From positions 496,001-560,000 of the forward strand of contig JAKMXF010000221.1 in the NCBI GenBank assembly GCA_024704765.1: 64,000 bases of DNA. The letters run 5' to 3'. The DNA is from Oopsacas minuta (taxonomy: Eukaryota > Porifera > Hexactinellida > Lyssacinosida > Leucopsacidae). The notes under the pieces were generated by a model. It had not been told where the DNA came from. It saw nothing but the letters and a program-made list of their open reading frames with translations, and searched no databases. Numbering within the stretch: position 1 is the stretch's first letter; every line of letters starts with the position of its first letter. This document shows, one piece after another, positions 31,169-41,156 of this stretch. The translations under genes and the position numbers were made by a program.

Positions 31169-33804
31169 ATGCCCTCAGGTAAGCAGGGCCCCACCGAATT
31201 CAGGGAGGTAGAGCTCCTGGACACACGAAAGAACCCACCTTCTGTCTCATTGAAACCTCAGCGGGTCAGTTTCCTTCAGGAACGGAACAAGGGTATCACC
31301 GAGGAGATCAGTAAAGCCCTCTCCGATAGGAACACCATGTCTCTCCCTGAGCTACTGGATAAATGCATATTACCGAATATTTACACTCTATGCGAGGGAA
31401 CTCTAGCTTCTGAAACTATAAAGTGTGAAAATATACAGGTACATGGTTACCTAGGTTGACAATAGGAATGTTTGTTATGTGTTTATTGTGTGTAGATGTT
31501 AGATATAGTGTTAGCACATCGTGAGAAGATACTAGCTACTGACAATAATGTTCTCCGCAAGGATTATACTTGGCTGTTTGAGGCTTTCAATCAGAAAGCA
31601 ATTGTTTTGTTATCACATCTTGTCAATAGACACAAAATGAGGATTGATATTGGACCAGTCAACAAGGAAGGTATAAATTTGGGGACGGTTATAATACTTT
31701 CGAGGGGGAACATGTTAGTGCAGTTTCATTTCCGGTATGAGCGGGGTGTTTCGATATATCCGTGTTAGATATAACGAGAATTGACTGTATTTGCGAGTTT
31801 AAGTCGGATAGTTTGTAAATGTCATTTTAACCAAATTTGAATATACTGTCACCTCCCGTTAGATCTCACACGGATATACCGAAATACCCGCTTGTTAAAA
31901 TTGAGCAAATATGGTCCCAAACCGTCGGAGTAACACATATATCCCATGGGTTATAGCGGAGTAATTATCGCGGTCCCTTCAGCTTTGATATAACAGGAGT
32001 GTACTATATAATTATTTAGGAAATACTCTATTCTATAATGCAGCACGTAAATTTGATTACGAGATGATGACGCATCTCCTTGAGTTGGGGGCAAGTCCTT
32101 CAATCCTTACAGAGGCTAATACAACCCCCCTGCACTATCTGGCAATGAAACAGTTCGGACCAGGGACAGGGAAAGAAATAGCGTCAAGTAACAACAACTT
32201 TGGGAATATGGACTTTTCAAATTATTTTAATAATGAGAGTTTGAGTGACGTCATTTTGGTTTCAAGTGAAGGCAAAAAGTGAGTTGGTACTCCCTCACGG
32301 TCACTTTATTGTCCCTTATCTTGCTTCCCTGCTCAATTATCCTCCCGATCTCTACGGGCCCCTCCTGTGTGAAATATTCTCCTAATAAATATTGACAAAA
32401 TTCTAATCAATAAAATAGCAAATAAATAAGAGAATAGTTGCAATAAAGATATTAATATTGGTCCAATACGGGGGCAGTGTACTCGGAGTGTTTTCTACCA
32501 AAGCTTACCTCCGGGGGGCTTCTATAGGGAGTGACACATCTCTCAGGACTGTAACTACCAGGAGGAGGACAGGGGCTCTTGGAATCTACACCGAAGTTGC
32601 GGGCTAGCATGGAGTAGGAGAGTGTCCGTCTTAAAAACCTGTCAGATCTGTCGCAGTGGTAGGCGGCTGGCCCTGGGGTCCTAGCTTTGTCCTCGGCGAA
32701 TGATCCGGACAGAGCTCGACCAGTCATTGAGTAGGCAGGTCCTTTCTGTCGCGTAGAATTGTCCCTCCCTATTGTAGTCTTAATACTGTAGGTGTTAGGA
32801 GCTGGAGTGCTACTACTTGGCCTCTCCTTACCTTTCGTACCGAATGAATAGTGAGGGGACCGTCTCTTGTCCAGGACAGGGGTCCGTTCCGGTCGATAAG
32901 TGCCTGGACCAGGGACGGGATAGGTTTGTAAGGGCTTTGTTCTCTTCCTGAGGGAGTAGCTTGGTGATCCCTCCTTGCCTGTCCGGGTTTGTGAGGAGTG
33001 TATGAAGTGGACAGGACCGGGAGAGGACCATGGACTGACCAGACTTGAACCCAATCGTTTCCCGAACGAGAACGCGGGAGAAGCCGGGCGTGTGGGATCA
33101 TGAAATATCCTCCCGGTCTGGTTAGGGAGGACATATTTAGCTGGACCGGGCCCCTTCGCTTTGGCGGCTATATCCGGCCTAATCACATCATCTAGTGTCC
33201 CCATTGGTTGCTAATAATCACCAACTTAATTAGATTAGTTATCATATTTATTATAGATTCCATTCACACAAACTGTTGCTATGCATACAGAGTCCTGTCT
33301 TCAAGACAATGTTTGAATCAGGAATGTGGGAAGAGAAGGAAAACAACGAGCATACCTTCCCGACGATAAGATCACAGGTAAATACACAAGTACCCATATT
33401 TTATCACCTTGATAAGAAATTGACGGACAGGACCTGTTTGTGGAGGTTTACTATAATATATATTGTAGGTATTGTCTCACGTACTGAGCTACCTCTATAC
33501 CGGAGATCTTGTATACCCTCACGACGATCTGACCATGGGGGTAGAACTATTATGCTGTGCTCAACAGTTCCTAATAGAGAGGTTACAAGAAAAGATGGAG
33601 GACATACTAGCTAGGAAGATTGATAACGAAGTAGTACTCGAGTTATACCAGGCTGCTCTAAGCTATGGAGCAAATTATCTGTTTAATAAGTGTTGCTATC
33701 ATTTGTTAATGAACTACTCGGCTATAACAGACCCGAATCATGCTTGTTTGTTACATTTATTTTCTCTTAAAAAAACAGGAAGTTATGATTCCTGTGTAAA
33801 TTGA
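31169..33804 (+). CDS. ABTB-like: Ankyrin-repeat and BTB/POZ protein
   Basis: Exons 31169-31438, 31496-31670, 32020-32278, 33257-33377 and 33469-33804 join to 386 residues. The first 150 residues are unrecognised. Exon 3 codes for ankyrin-like helices (LFYNAARKFDYEMMTHLLELGASPSI, then TPLHYLAM) and the start of a BTB fold (SLSDVILVSSEGKK). The BTB continues across the 978-bp intron as FHSHKLLLCIQSPVFKTMFESGMWEE and then VLSHVLSYLYTGDL. After it comes a BACK-like helical tail. Proteins of this kind usually link substrates to Cullin-3 ubiquitin ligases. Intron 3 hosts an ODF3-like gene on the other strand; intron 2 has two MITE copies. The C-terminus ends in sequence resembling the terminal repeat of family A (AAATTGACTGTA), so the stop may be transposon-derived. 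Confidence 0.82.
31684..31787. mobile_element. MITE family A copy 1 in ankyrin-BTB intron 2
   Basis: Ends ATATCCGTGTTAGATATAAC then GAGAATTGACTG + TA, the right end of the family; the left end is eroded. Confidence 0.6.
31846..32005. mobile_element. MITE family A copy 2 in ankyrin-BTB intron 2
   Basis: About 160 bp, in opposite orientation to copy 1. It has CCCGTTAGATC at the left, GTCCCAAACCGTCGGAGTAAC in the middle and TTTGATATAACAGGAGTGTACTA at the right. Terminal repeats are mutated but recognisable. The two copies occupy most of the 349-bp intron. Confidence 0.7.
32452..33204 (-). CDS. ODF3-like: Outer dense fiber protein 3-like (SHIPPO/CIMAP)
   Basis: Single exon, 250 residues, near the 254 of human ODF3. 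The protein is basic and carries the sperm-tail PG-rich repeats: GPGPAKY, SPGPVHF, VPGPGTY, TPAPNTY, TPGPAAY and PPPGSY, each spaced by about 35-45 residues and followed by a S/F-rich strand such as PAFSFGKR, PSYSLRKR, PHYSFGTK and PAYSMTGR. SHIPPO proteins line the lumen of ciliary and flagellar microtubules or associate with sperm outer dense fibers. The gene lies inside intron 3 of the ankyrin-BTB gene on the opposite strand, 174 bp from one exon and 53 bp from the other. Confidence 0.92.
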   Translation of the reverse strand: MGTLDDVIRPDIAAKAKGPGPAKYVLPNQTGRIFHDPTRPASPAFSFGKRLGSSLVSPWSSPGPVHFIHSSQTRTGKEGSPSYSLRKRTKPLQTYPVPGPGTYRPERTPVLDKRRSPHYSFGTKGKERPSSSTPAPNTYSIKTTIGRDNSTRQKGPAYSMTGRALSGSFAEDKARTPGPAAYHCDRSDRFLRRTLSYSMLARNFGVDSKSPCPPPGSYSPERCVTPYRSPPEVSFGRKHSEYTAPVLDQY

Positions 33805-33968
33805 CTGTACTTGGGTGTGATTATTTGTTTTGTTAGTTACAATATGAACTTTTCTAATTTTGATCCAAGTCACCAATTCCCATTCCTCTCTCCTCGATAT
33901 TTGTCAAGGCAGAGACATATATTCAATGTCAAATATGTGAGTGTTATTATCTTATAAATAAAATAGCG

Positions 33969-34565
33969 ATGGCAGAAGGGGGTGACAGCGGGGTAAAGGA
34001 GAAACCACATAAAAAGGAATTGAGTATTTCAGAGAAAATTGAGAAAGCTGTCGCCCTGAAGGAAGATGGCAACCAACACTTCAAATCAGGAGATTATAAA
34101 GACGCGGTTAAGAAGTATAATTATGCTCTCCTGTACCTAAAGGGTCTGGGAGAGGACCCTACTTCTCAAATAGTCCCTGGAGTAAAATCACAATCTCTAA
34201 CAAAGTCACAAAAGGAGACTAGAAACAAAACACTATTCGCCTGTTATAACAACTTATCAGGATGTATGCTAAAGGAAGAGAGATGGGACCGTGTGATTAG
34301 ACACGCCACCTCAGCTTTGGAACTACAGCCAGAAGGAAATAGCAGAACCTTTTACAGACGAGGTACTGCGTATCTAGCTACAGGGAACCTCGATTCCGCT
34401 GATTCCGATTTGAAGCGAGCAGCTGTTCTGTCACCAAATGACCCAGCTGTTAACAAACAGCTGATCGAGTTAGGTGAGAAAATGAAAGAATTTCGTAAAA
34501 AAGAAAAAGAAATATATTCAGGTATGTTTGTCCGAAAAAATAAAATAACAGTCGAGAAGAACTGA
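33969..34565 (+). CDS. TTC9-like: Tetratricopeptide-repeat protein of the TTC9 family
   Basis: Single exon, 198 residues. A lysine-rich head is followed by TPR 1 (ALKEDGNQHFKSGDYKDAVKKYNYALLYLKGL), a loop, TPR 2 (FACYNNLSGCMLKEERWDRVIRHATSAL) and TPR 3 (TFYRRGTAYLATGNLDSADSDLKRAA). The C-terminal motif EFRKKEKEIYSGMF matches the end of TTC9A/B/C proteins, which is why I do not call it an FKBP even though the TPR block resembles those. TTC9C has about 170 residues. It is probably a cytosolic Hsp90-binding co-chaperone-like adaptor; this role is inferred from the family. A GT donor-like site at the GMF codons is ignored because GMF is conserved. Confidence 0.85.
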   Translation: MAEGGDSGVKEKPHKKELSISEKIEKAVALKEDGNQHFKSGDYKDAVKKYNYALLYLKGLGEDPTSQIVPGVKSQSLTKSQKETRNKTLFACYNNLSGCMLKEERWDRVIRHATSALELQPEGNSRTFYRRGTAYLATGNLDSADSDLKRAAVLSPNDPAVNKQLIELGEKMKEFRKKEKEIYSGMFVRKNKITVEKN

Positions 34566-34704
34566 TTGTATTTATTTTAAAGATTGCTGTCAGATACCAT
34601 GACTATCAGTATGTAATTATTAAGATCAATACAGCTACAAGATAAGAGTGCTATGTAGTTCGTAAATGTGAGTATATTCAATATGAGTACCGGTTTATCG
34701 GTGA

Positions 34705-37700
34705 TCAGGCTTGGTTTGTTTCAGGAGGGAGGCTTGTGTTTGGGGAACTGTGATCAGGATTAGTTAGTTTATCTTCTGTTTCGTTTTGAGAGAGATAGTT
34801 TGATTCTTTCTCAGTAATTTCCCCTTCTGTCATATTATCTGCTGTATGCTCATTGAATATATTTGTATTTGTGGATATTGACTCATCTTCTCCAGAATTT
34901 GATGGCTTTATCTTTTCGTTTATTTCTGTATTTCCTGGAGGATTATCATGTGAGTTATCTATAACTTCTATTGCTTCATTAGCCTCTACAGGGTCTGTAA
35001 CAACCTCTATGTTGTCAGTTAATGAACTGATTCCATCCTTAGATTCTACTATATCATCTGGTGTGTTAATCTTCTGTAGAATATCCTCCTTATCAGCTGT
35101 TTCATTTGATACTATATCTGTAGAGATATATGGTACATTTTGTTCATCATAAGTATTAACTAATAGCTCTTTCTCCTCTACTGTGGCCTCACTTGGAATC
35201 TCCTCTCCTTTAAGACTACTAACTCCTGCAGGACTATCCTCAATAACAATAGGACTAGTTGTATGATTGTCTTGAGTTACAATAGTCTCTCCTTTGTTAG
35301 AGCTGGTATCCAGTTGTTGTTGTGTAGCACTTGATTCCTCAGTCGGTGGTGTAGTCTCTTCGGATTTGATATTATCCTTGGAAGATAACTCAGTAGTATC
35401 TAACTCAATGCTGTCTAGAGATTTCCTTCCTGTTTGTAAATCTTGTGACTTTATTTCAGAGGAAGCACACAGGGTAGGAGCAGACTCACTAACTGCTAAG
35501 GGATCAGTCTCTACGTCATGATCTCTCCAGTCAGTGATAGTCGTCTCTTCAACTCCAGAGGGACAATCTTTCGTACAAATAATCTTCCATTCTTCAGAGA
35601 AAGTCATCACTACTCCCATGTCTGCTTCATTTTCCTCTACTCTAGCCACAACTTCTGGAGACAACACAATCTTAACGGGAGCCTCTGATGAGAGGATAGG
35701 GTCTACTCGTGATCCTGTGTTAGTCTGCTCGGGAGTTGGTGCTGTATGAGTACAGTCAGTGCATTCAGTAGGATCTGGACAGTCTGTACATTCACATTGA
35801 GGAGACGAGTTATCTGTGTTTGCTGAAGTAAGTTCATCTTGCATAGCCGAAATATCTTCCTGTTTTGAGGCTGTGCGACCCACTGAACTAGCTGCCTTCT
35901 GAATGTCTTCTCGTTTGGAAGCTGTGCGACTGACTGAACTAGATGCCTTTTGAATCTCATCTTGTTTAGAGGCAATGTTACTTACAGAACTAGATGCCTT
36001 ATGAATGTATTCTTGTTTAGAAGTTGTGCGACTCACAGAACTAGCTGCTTTTTGAATATCTTCCTGTTTGGGCCCAGTGCGACTGACGGAATCAGCTGTT
36101 TTCGAGGAGAGAGACATGTTAGATACATCTGAGTGTATACTTTTGTTGGATCCTTGCTCTATAACCGAACTCTTGGATGCAGAAGGCTTCAGTGAAACGA
36201 GAGAGGTGAAACTTGAGAATATTCTGCTGGCAAGAGATGATTTCGAAGTTTGTTTTTCTGTTTTTTCTACCGGTTGGTTCACGGACACTACCTCTTCACT
36301 AAGAGCTTGTTCTTGTTGTTCATTAACTTGAAACGAAGGTTTCGATACCAGTGAGATTCTACTAAATTGTGTCATGGATTTTCTCCTGGAATCATACTCT
36401 CTTAGCGTGAGAGAGTTCCTACGACGAGGAGGCTGTACAGGCTCTATATTTACTGAATCAGTCATTTCATCATCACAGATTGTCTCCACATTACGTGTAG
36501 TTATACCCTGACTATTGGCCCTCTTCTCTATCTCTAATTCGTCCTCTCCCTCTCTTTGAGGTACCACCTCTTTCAGTGAGGCTCTGGAGTTAGATAGGAG
36601 TCTAGACGGGTGGGTGTCATCAGCCACACCAGTGTTACTCTCCAGTGCTGGTCTGTTTGGACGAATACCTATACTATTCCTACTCTCCGCTTCTGATACG
36701 TATGACGGAATAGAATGGAGGGAAGCTTTCAGCTCCAGACTATGAGAATAAGATAGTTTAATATTTGTATCAGATTCCATACCAAGTTCACTGAGTATTC
36801 GGCTAGCTGCATCAGCACGTCCTCTCTGACTAGCACGACTGCATGAAGCACTGACTGACTGATCCTCGTTTTGTACAATCGTATACGGATCCGCTAGCTC
36901 TCCAGCCATATACTGGTCATATGGATAAGCTAAATGAGCACTACTCTTTACAGCTAGCTCAATCTTTGAATTAGCTGATTGAGATTCTTGAATATTATTA
37001 GCAGTAGTTTGTTCAGCTTCTCGTATCTCCTGTCCCGCTAATGATATCTCATCCTCCCCAACAACAACATAGTCATCTGGAATGTTATTCAGCTGTGTAG
37101 GCTGTCCATCATCTATATTGATAGTCTCGGATGAGAAATTAACTCTCTTCAGCCCTGTGAGAGATATACAGGGGTCTATACCCTGATCTATCAGACGGCT
37201 AGACGTCTTTAAAATGGATGGTTTAGGAGTGATAGTAACTTCACTCTTCATTTCCTTAGCTTTTCTAGCCTTGTATATAGTTCTGCTACTGACGTACTCC
37301 AGCCTAGACAGATTCCCTTCTGACTCCTCTGTCAATGGTCCCTCTTCATTCGTATCACTGCTCTCCAGCTCACTGGTGGAGTAGCTACAGATCGCATCAC
37401 GGACTAGGTGCTTGATTGTCCTTAGTGTCTGTCTTGAGGATGTGGAGCTTGCTCTTGAGGCAGGAGGGGAAGTGAGAAGTTTCGCGATTTCCTGTAGCTC
37501 ATAGCTGTACTTGGCTGGATTGGATACAAGCTTCATGAATAGTTCATCTTCTAAAATGCTACTAACCTCTGATCGTTTGGACTGTAGACTGTGAGTAGCA
37601 GCGAGAGAGTGAGTCGATTCTGTGTCTTGGTTCTTCCAGAGTTTGTACGATTTGCTAGGATATGTCCCCTTTGATTGTCCGGATAGGAGGTAGGGGTCTT

Positions 37701-40506
37701 CTGAATCAGTCTCAGATACTGTGTACTCACGACTAGAACTGTATGGCTTAGCACGTCTTGACCTGGGAGACTTGGTCCATCCTGAGCGTATCTCTTCTCT
37801 TATAAAATCCTTAAGACTCTCGAATTCTTGATTGAATCTAGACTCCTCCTTGTGCATATGACAGGGAGAGCATTGGTGCTGCTGATGACAGTGATGAAGC
37901 TGTGGAGCAGGTACACACTCGTGACAGGACTGAATGTAGGAGCAGGGAATAGGGGTGTGTTGTATTATAACGGGGGGAGAGGACATGTGTAGGTTATGAG
38001 AAGGGAGTGTAGCTGTCCTGTGGTAGGAGGGTGTATGAGTGTAGTATGAATTAGGAGAATGTTTGTACTCCTGTGTATGGTGAGGACACTTCCTGGTCTT
38101 GTTAGTACCACAATGAGAACATTCGGATTTCATTGAAACAGCCGAATCTTCAGAAGCTATACCAAACTGTATGGAAGCTTCCTGACGGGCGGGAAGAGAT
38201 TTTATGATCGGTTCTGGGGCGGAGGTGAGAGCAGAGTTTGTGATTTTAGGAAACTTGATAGAGTCTGTACTCTCTGCTGACAGTACTGAGGGGGTGATTA
38301 TGGACTCAGCGAGGGGGATATTAATCTGGTTATCAGTTGGGCCAGTTCTGTTTACAATCTCACTTAACTTAGGTTTGGGCTTTGCTGCCTTTTTGTAATC
38401 TTCTGTGAGTTTCTTGTTTATGCGCTAAAAACAAACAAATCTTTAAATAAATTACTATTTGATAAAATTATAGTGTTTATAGTTTGTATTAGTCTGTTGT
38501 TAATGCTAAGTGTTATCTGCCGCAGGAGATTACTAAGACTTAGCTCTAACACGCAAATATTTAGCAATTCTTCATATTTAATGGCAACAAACTCCACAAT
38601 ACAGAGTGAGGACACAAATATAAGAAAATATTCTGTCAAATCGTATAAAGGCTTAGTAAAGCCTAGACTACTGAAGTTTGTGTTGGATAATAGAATAACT
38701 GACCTGATGGATTGCTTCACAAGAAATGGATACACAGTTAAGATAGCGGGGGGAGCTGTTAGAGATATGGTTCTGGGTCTTACTCCGCGTGACGTAGACC
38801 TAGCTACAAATGCTACACCAGAAATTATGCAGGAATTCCTGGAGCGTGAAGGTTACCGCACTGAACCTACTGGTATCAAACACGGTACCATTATGGTTGT
38901 CCTAGAGGATAAGCTTACAGTAGAAGTAACTACTCTCAGAATTGATAAAGTCACTGACGGAAGACATGCAGAGGTAGAATTCACTAACGACTGGCAGTTA
39001 GACGCGGCCAGGAGAGATTTTACTGTTAATGCTATGTTCATGGATAAAAGCGGAGAAGTTACGGATTATTTTAACGGAGTTGTAGACCTGAGTGAGCTCA
39101 GAATCCGTTTTGTTAACAACCCAGTAGACAGAATACAAGAAGATTATCTCCGTATTCTACGTTACTTCAGGTTCTACGGCCGTATTAGTGCTGTAGGTAA
39201 CAAGCATGAAGAACATACTATTACTGCTATTAGAGAGAATGCTGGAGGACTGAAGACGATTTCTAAAGAACGAATTTGGAAAGAATTCCAACAGATTATA
39301 GGAGGAGATCATTGCATAGCTCTTATAAAACTGATGTATGAGTTAGGAATAGCAGAAGCATTAGACCTGCCACTACCTGGAAACTTCAAAGAATTGGACA
39401 GAGTATGGAAAGTACACAAACAAGCCGTGTTTTACGGAGGGTGTGGGCTTAATCCAGAGGTAATATTCATATCTCTACTGGAGGGCGGGACAGAACATTC
39501 AGTAGGGGAGCTGTGTAGTAGATGGAAGATGTCGAATAAAGAGAAAAAGCTAGCTATACTAATAGTTATTCAAAGAGCTATATTCACAAAATTAGTAATA
39601 AAATCTAGCATTACTCAAGAAGCTTATACGAAGCATTGTAAAGACTTAATTGTAGAAGGACAGCCTCAATCTCACATAATCCAGCTAATGATGTATCTTG
39701 CTAGAGCTGATGAAGAGATTGAAAAAGTACACAAGTGGGAAGTACCCGTTCTCCCTGTGACAGGACACGATCTCCTAGCGCTTGGATTACAGGGCCCTGA
39801 ACTGGCAAAGGTAAAGGACAAGTTGAAGCAAAAGTGGAAAGACAGTTACTACATTTTAAGCAAGGAAGAGCTGTTGAAACTAGTTTGAGATTAATTCTCA
39901 TGAATTTTCAGTATTTGTACATTTACTTGTTTTATCATACCTTATCTTCCGTTAGATTAGACTCTAACTTAATTCTGTTAGTCATGTGTTCTCTAAGGCT
40001 TTGTTTCAACTGAGTTAATTGCAGGAGTTGTCCTGAATGAGTGTTCTCCCCCTCTTCCTTCAGGCTACTGAGCGACCTGAAAGATACAAATATTAAATAT
40101 TATAAATAAGGAAATTTGAACATTAATAACTTAATTACCAAACTAACCTCTTTTGTTCTTTGAGCTTATCTTGCTCCCAAGATAGTCTACCCTTCAGAGT
40201 GTGTGCTTCAAAACTGAGCATCTTTTCAACTCGCTTCTTCCACTCTGGATCTTGCTTTATCTTCCTCAGTAACTTCCTGCCATCCTCTGACATCTCACCT
40301 TGCTCAAGAAGGGGCTGGATGAAGGAGGGATGGGAAGGGATAGCGTCCAGACTCTAGAGAGAAAAATTAAATATTTAATTCAATAAACAAACAAATAAAT
40401 AATAACAAACCTGCACAAAGTCCTCTGAACACTCTGTGATTGCATCTTTAGCACTTACACGATTGTCTCCGGGCACTGTGCTCGACTTAAATTGCTTGTC
40501 CGCCAT
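34705..40506 (-). CDS. Large low-complexity protein with Cys/His patch and 17-residue repeats
   Basis: Four minus-strand exons, 40506-40411, 40353-40148, 40076-39941 and 38424-34705, join in phase to 1385 residues. The first 150 residues are helical and charged (WKKRVEKMLSFEAHTLKG, LTQLKQSLREHM). Then comes a patch rich in Cys and His (CSHCGTNKTRKCPHH, CHQQHQCSPCHMH) that may bind metal. The rest is Ser/Thr/Glu/Asp-rich and probably disordered, with five tandem 17-residue repeats of the type SSVSRTASKQEDIQKA (DNA 35849-36105). I do not recognise the family. The usual single-exon reading would begin at 38133, but the frame stays open to an acceptor at 38425 and continues into three short exons upstream. 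The 1.5-kb intron 3 contains TRNT1 on the other strand. Confidence 0.75.
35849..36105 (-). repeat. Five 51-bp tandem repeats inside the low-complexity coding region
   Basis: A 51-bp period (17 codons) is visible from the recurring GAATnTCnTCnTG spacing at 35901, 35952, 36003 and 36054. Copies differ at several sites, so they are not recent. Confidence 0.8.
38503..39888 (+). CDS. TRNT1: CCA-adding tRNA nucleotidyltransferase
   Basis: Single exon, 461 residues from the ATG at 38503. Class II nucleotidyltransferase motifs are clear: KIAGGAVRDMVLGLTPRDVDLATNATPE (with the DVD metal site), the flexible loop, FTNDWQLDAARRDFTVNAMF, YFNGVVDL, and the template motif RIQEDYLRILRYFRFYGR. The first 26 residues are basic (CRRRLLRLSS) and look like a mitochondrial presequence; a second in-frame ATG at 38581 (MATNST) would give a cytosolic form, as in other eukaryotes with one CCA enzyme for both compartments. 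The enzyme adds CCA to tRNA 3' ends. It lies within intron 3 of the 1385-residue gene on the opposite strand, 78 bp from its exon 4 and 52 bp from exon 3. Confidence 0.97.
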   Translation: MLSVICRRRLLRLSSNTQIFSNSSYLMATNSTIQSEDTNIRKYSVKSYKGLVKPRLLKFVLDNRITDLMDCFTRNGYTVKIAGGAVRDMVLGLTPRDVDLATNATPEIMQEFLEREGYRTEPTGIKHGTIMVVLEDKLTVEVTTLRIDKVTDGRHAEVEFTNDWQLDAARRDFTVNAMFMDKSGEVTDYFNGVVDLSELRIRFVNNPVDRIQEDYLRILRYFRFYGRISAVGNKHEEHTITAIRENAGGLKTISKERIWKEFQQIIGGDHCIALIKLMYELGIAEALDLPLPGNFKELDRVWKVHKQAVFYGGCGLNPEVIFISLLEGGTEHSVGELCSRWKMSNKEKKLAILIVIQRAIFTKLVIKSSITQEAYTKHCKDLIVEGQPQSHIIQLMMYLARADEEIEKVHKWEVPVLPVTGHDLLALGLQGPELAKVKDKLKQKWKDSYYILSKEELLKLV

Positions 40507-41156
40507 GAGGCAAAAATAAAAAATGAAAACTAAATTCTGCAACAAATCCGCAATTCTCTATTTATACTTTTGGCACACATAGGTGTAACAGACTGCAATC
40601 TGATTGGACAAAGAGATCTGAGTTTCATTCATCATAAACTAACATTGAAATTATTAAACCAAGATTCTAATTCGATTGGTCTGAAGTCTGAAGTCAGGAG
40701 TCTTGGAGGGGGAAGAGAGGGGGAAACCCCTGGGGGCATAGCTGCATAGGTACCGATATTTCTCGGATAAGGCCTGGCCTGGGGGACGGGATGTCGTGAT
40801 CATTTTTGGATTACAAAATGGAACACTCATAGCTTAACCTGTTATAAGACTGAAATCTTAAAATAGACATTGCCCCCCTCAAAGTCCCACACGCTCCGCG
40901 GGGGTACGGGCTAATTACCCCCTAATCATACCCTAGTTACCATAATTAAACATAGGAATCTGATATATGTATATATGTATAATATAATAGAGAGCAAACT
41001 AGAAAACTAAAGATTTATAGTACTGGGGGGATAACTCTCTAGAATTGAGAAGTGTGATATTCAATATTGTACAAGTTAGTTATTAGAAATGACACACTAT
41101 AATCCTAGATCTACTACATATACACTCATTTCTAATTATAGCAATAAGAACCAAGG
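40507..41156. other. Gap between the low-complexity gene start and CaMKII 3' end
   Basis: Holds the promoter of the minus-strand low-complexity gene. Includes CAATCTGATTGG at 40598, a G/C-richer segment at 40690-40920, and AT repeats (TATATGTATATATG) near 40965. No coding sequence was recognised. Confidence 0.5.

Noticed and set aside
33969-34565. Calling the TPR gene an FKBP co-chaperone
   Set aside because: No FKBP domain precedes the TPR block and the C-terminal YSGMF motif is that of TTC9 proteins.
34853-37754. Numerous antisense and shifted ORFs over the large low-complexity exon
   Set aside because: Shadows of a long open frame with biased codons; no domain in any of them.
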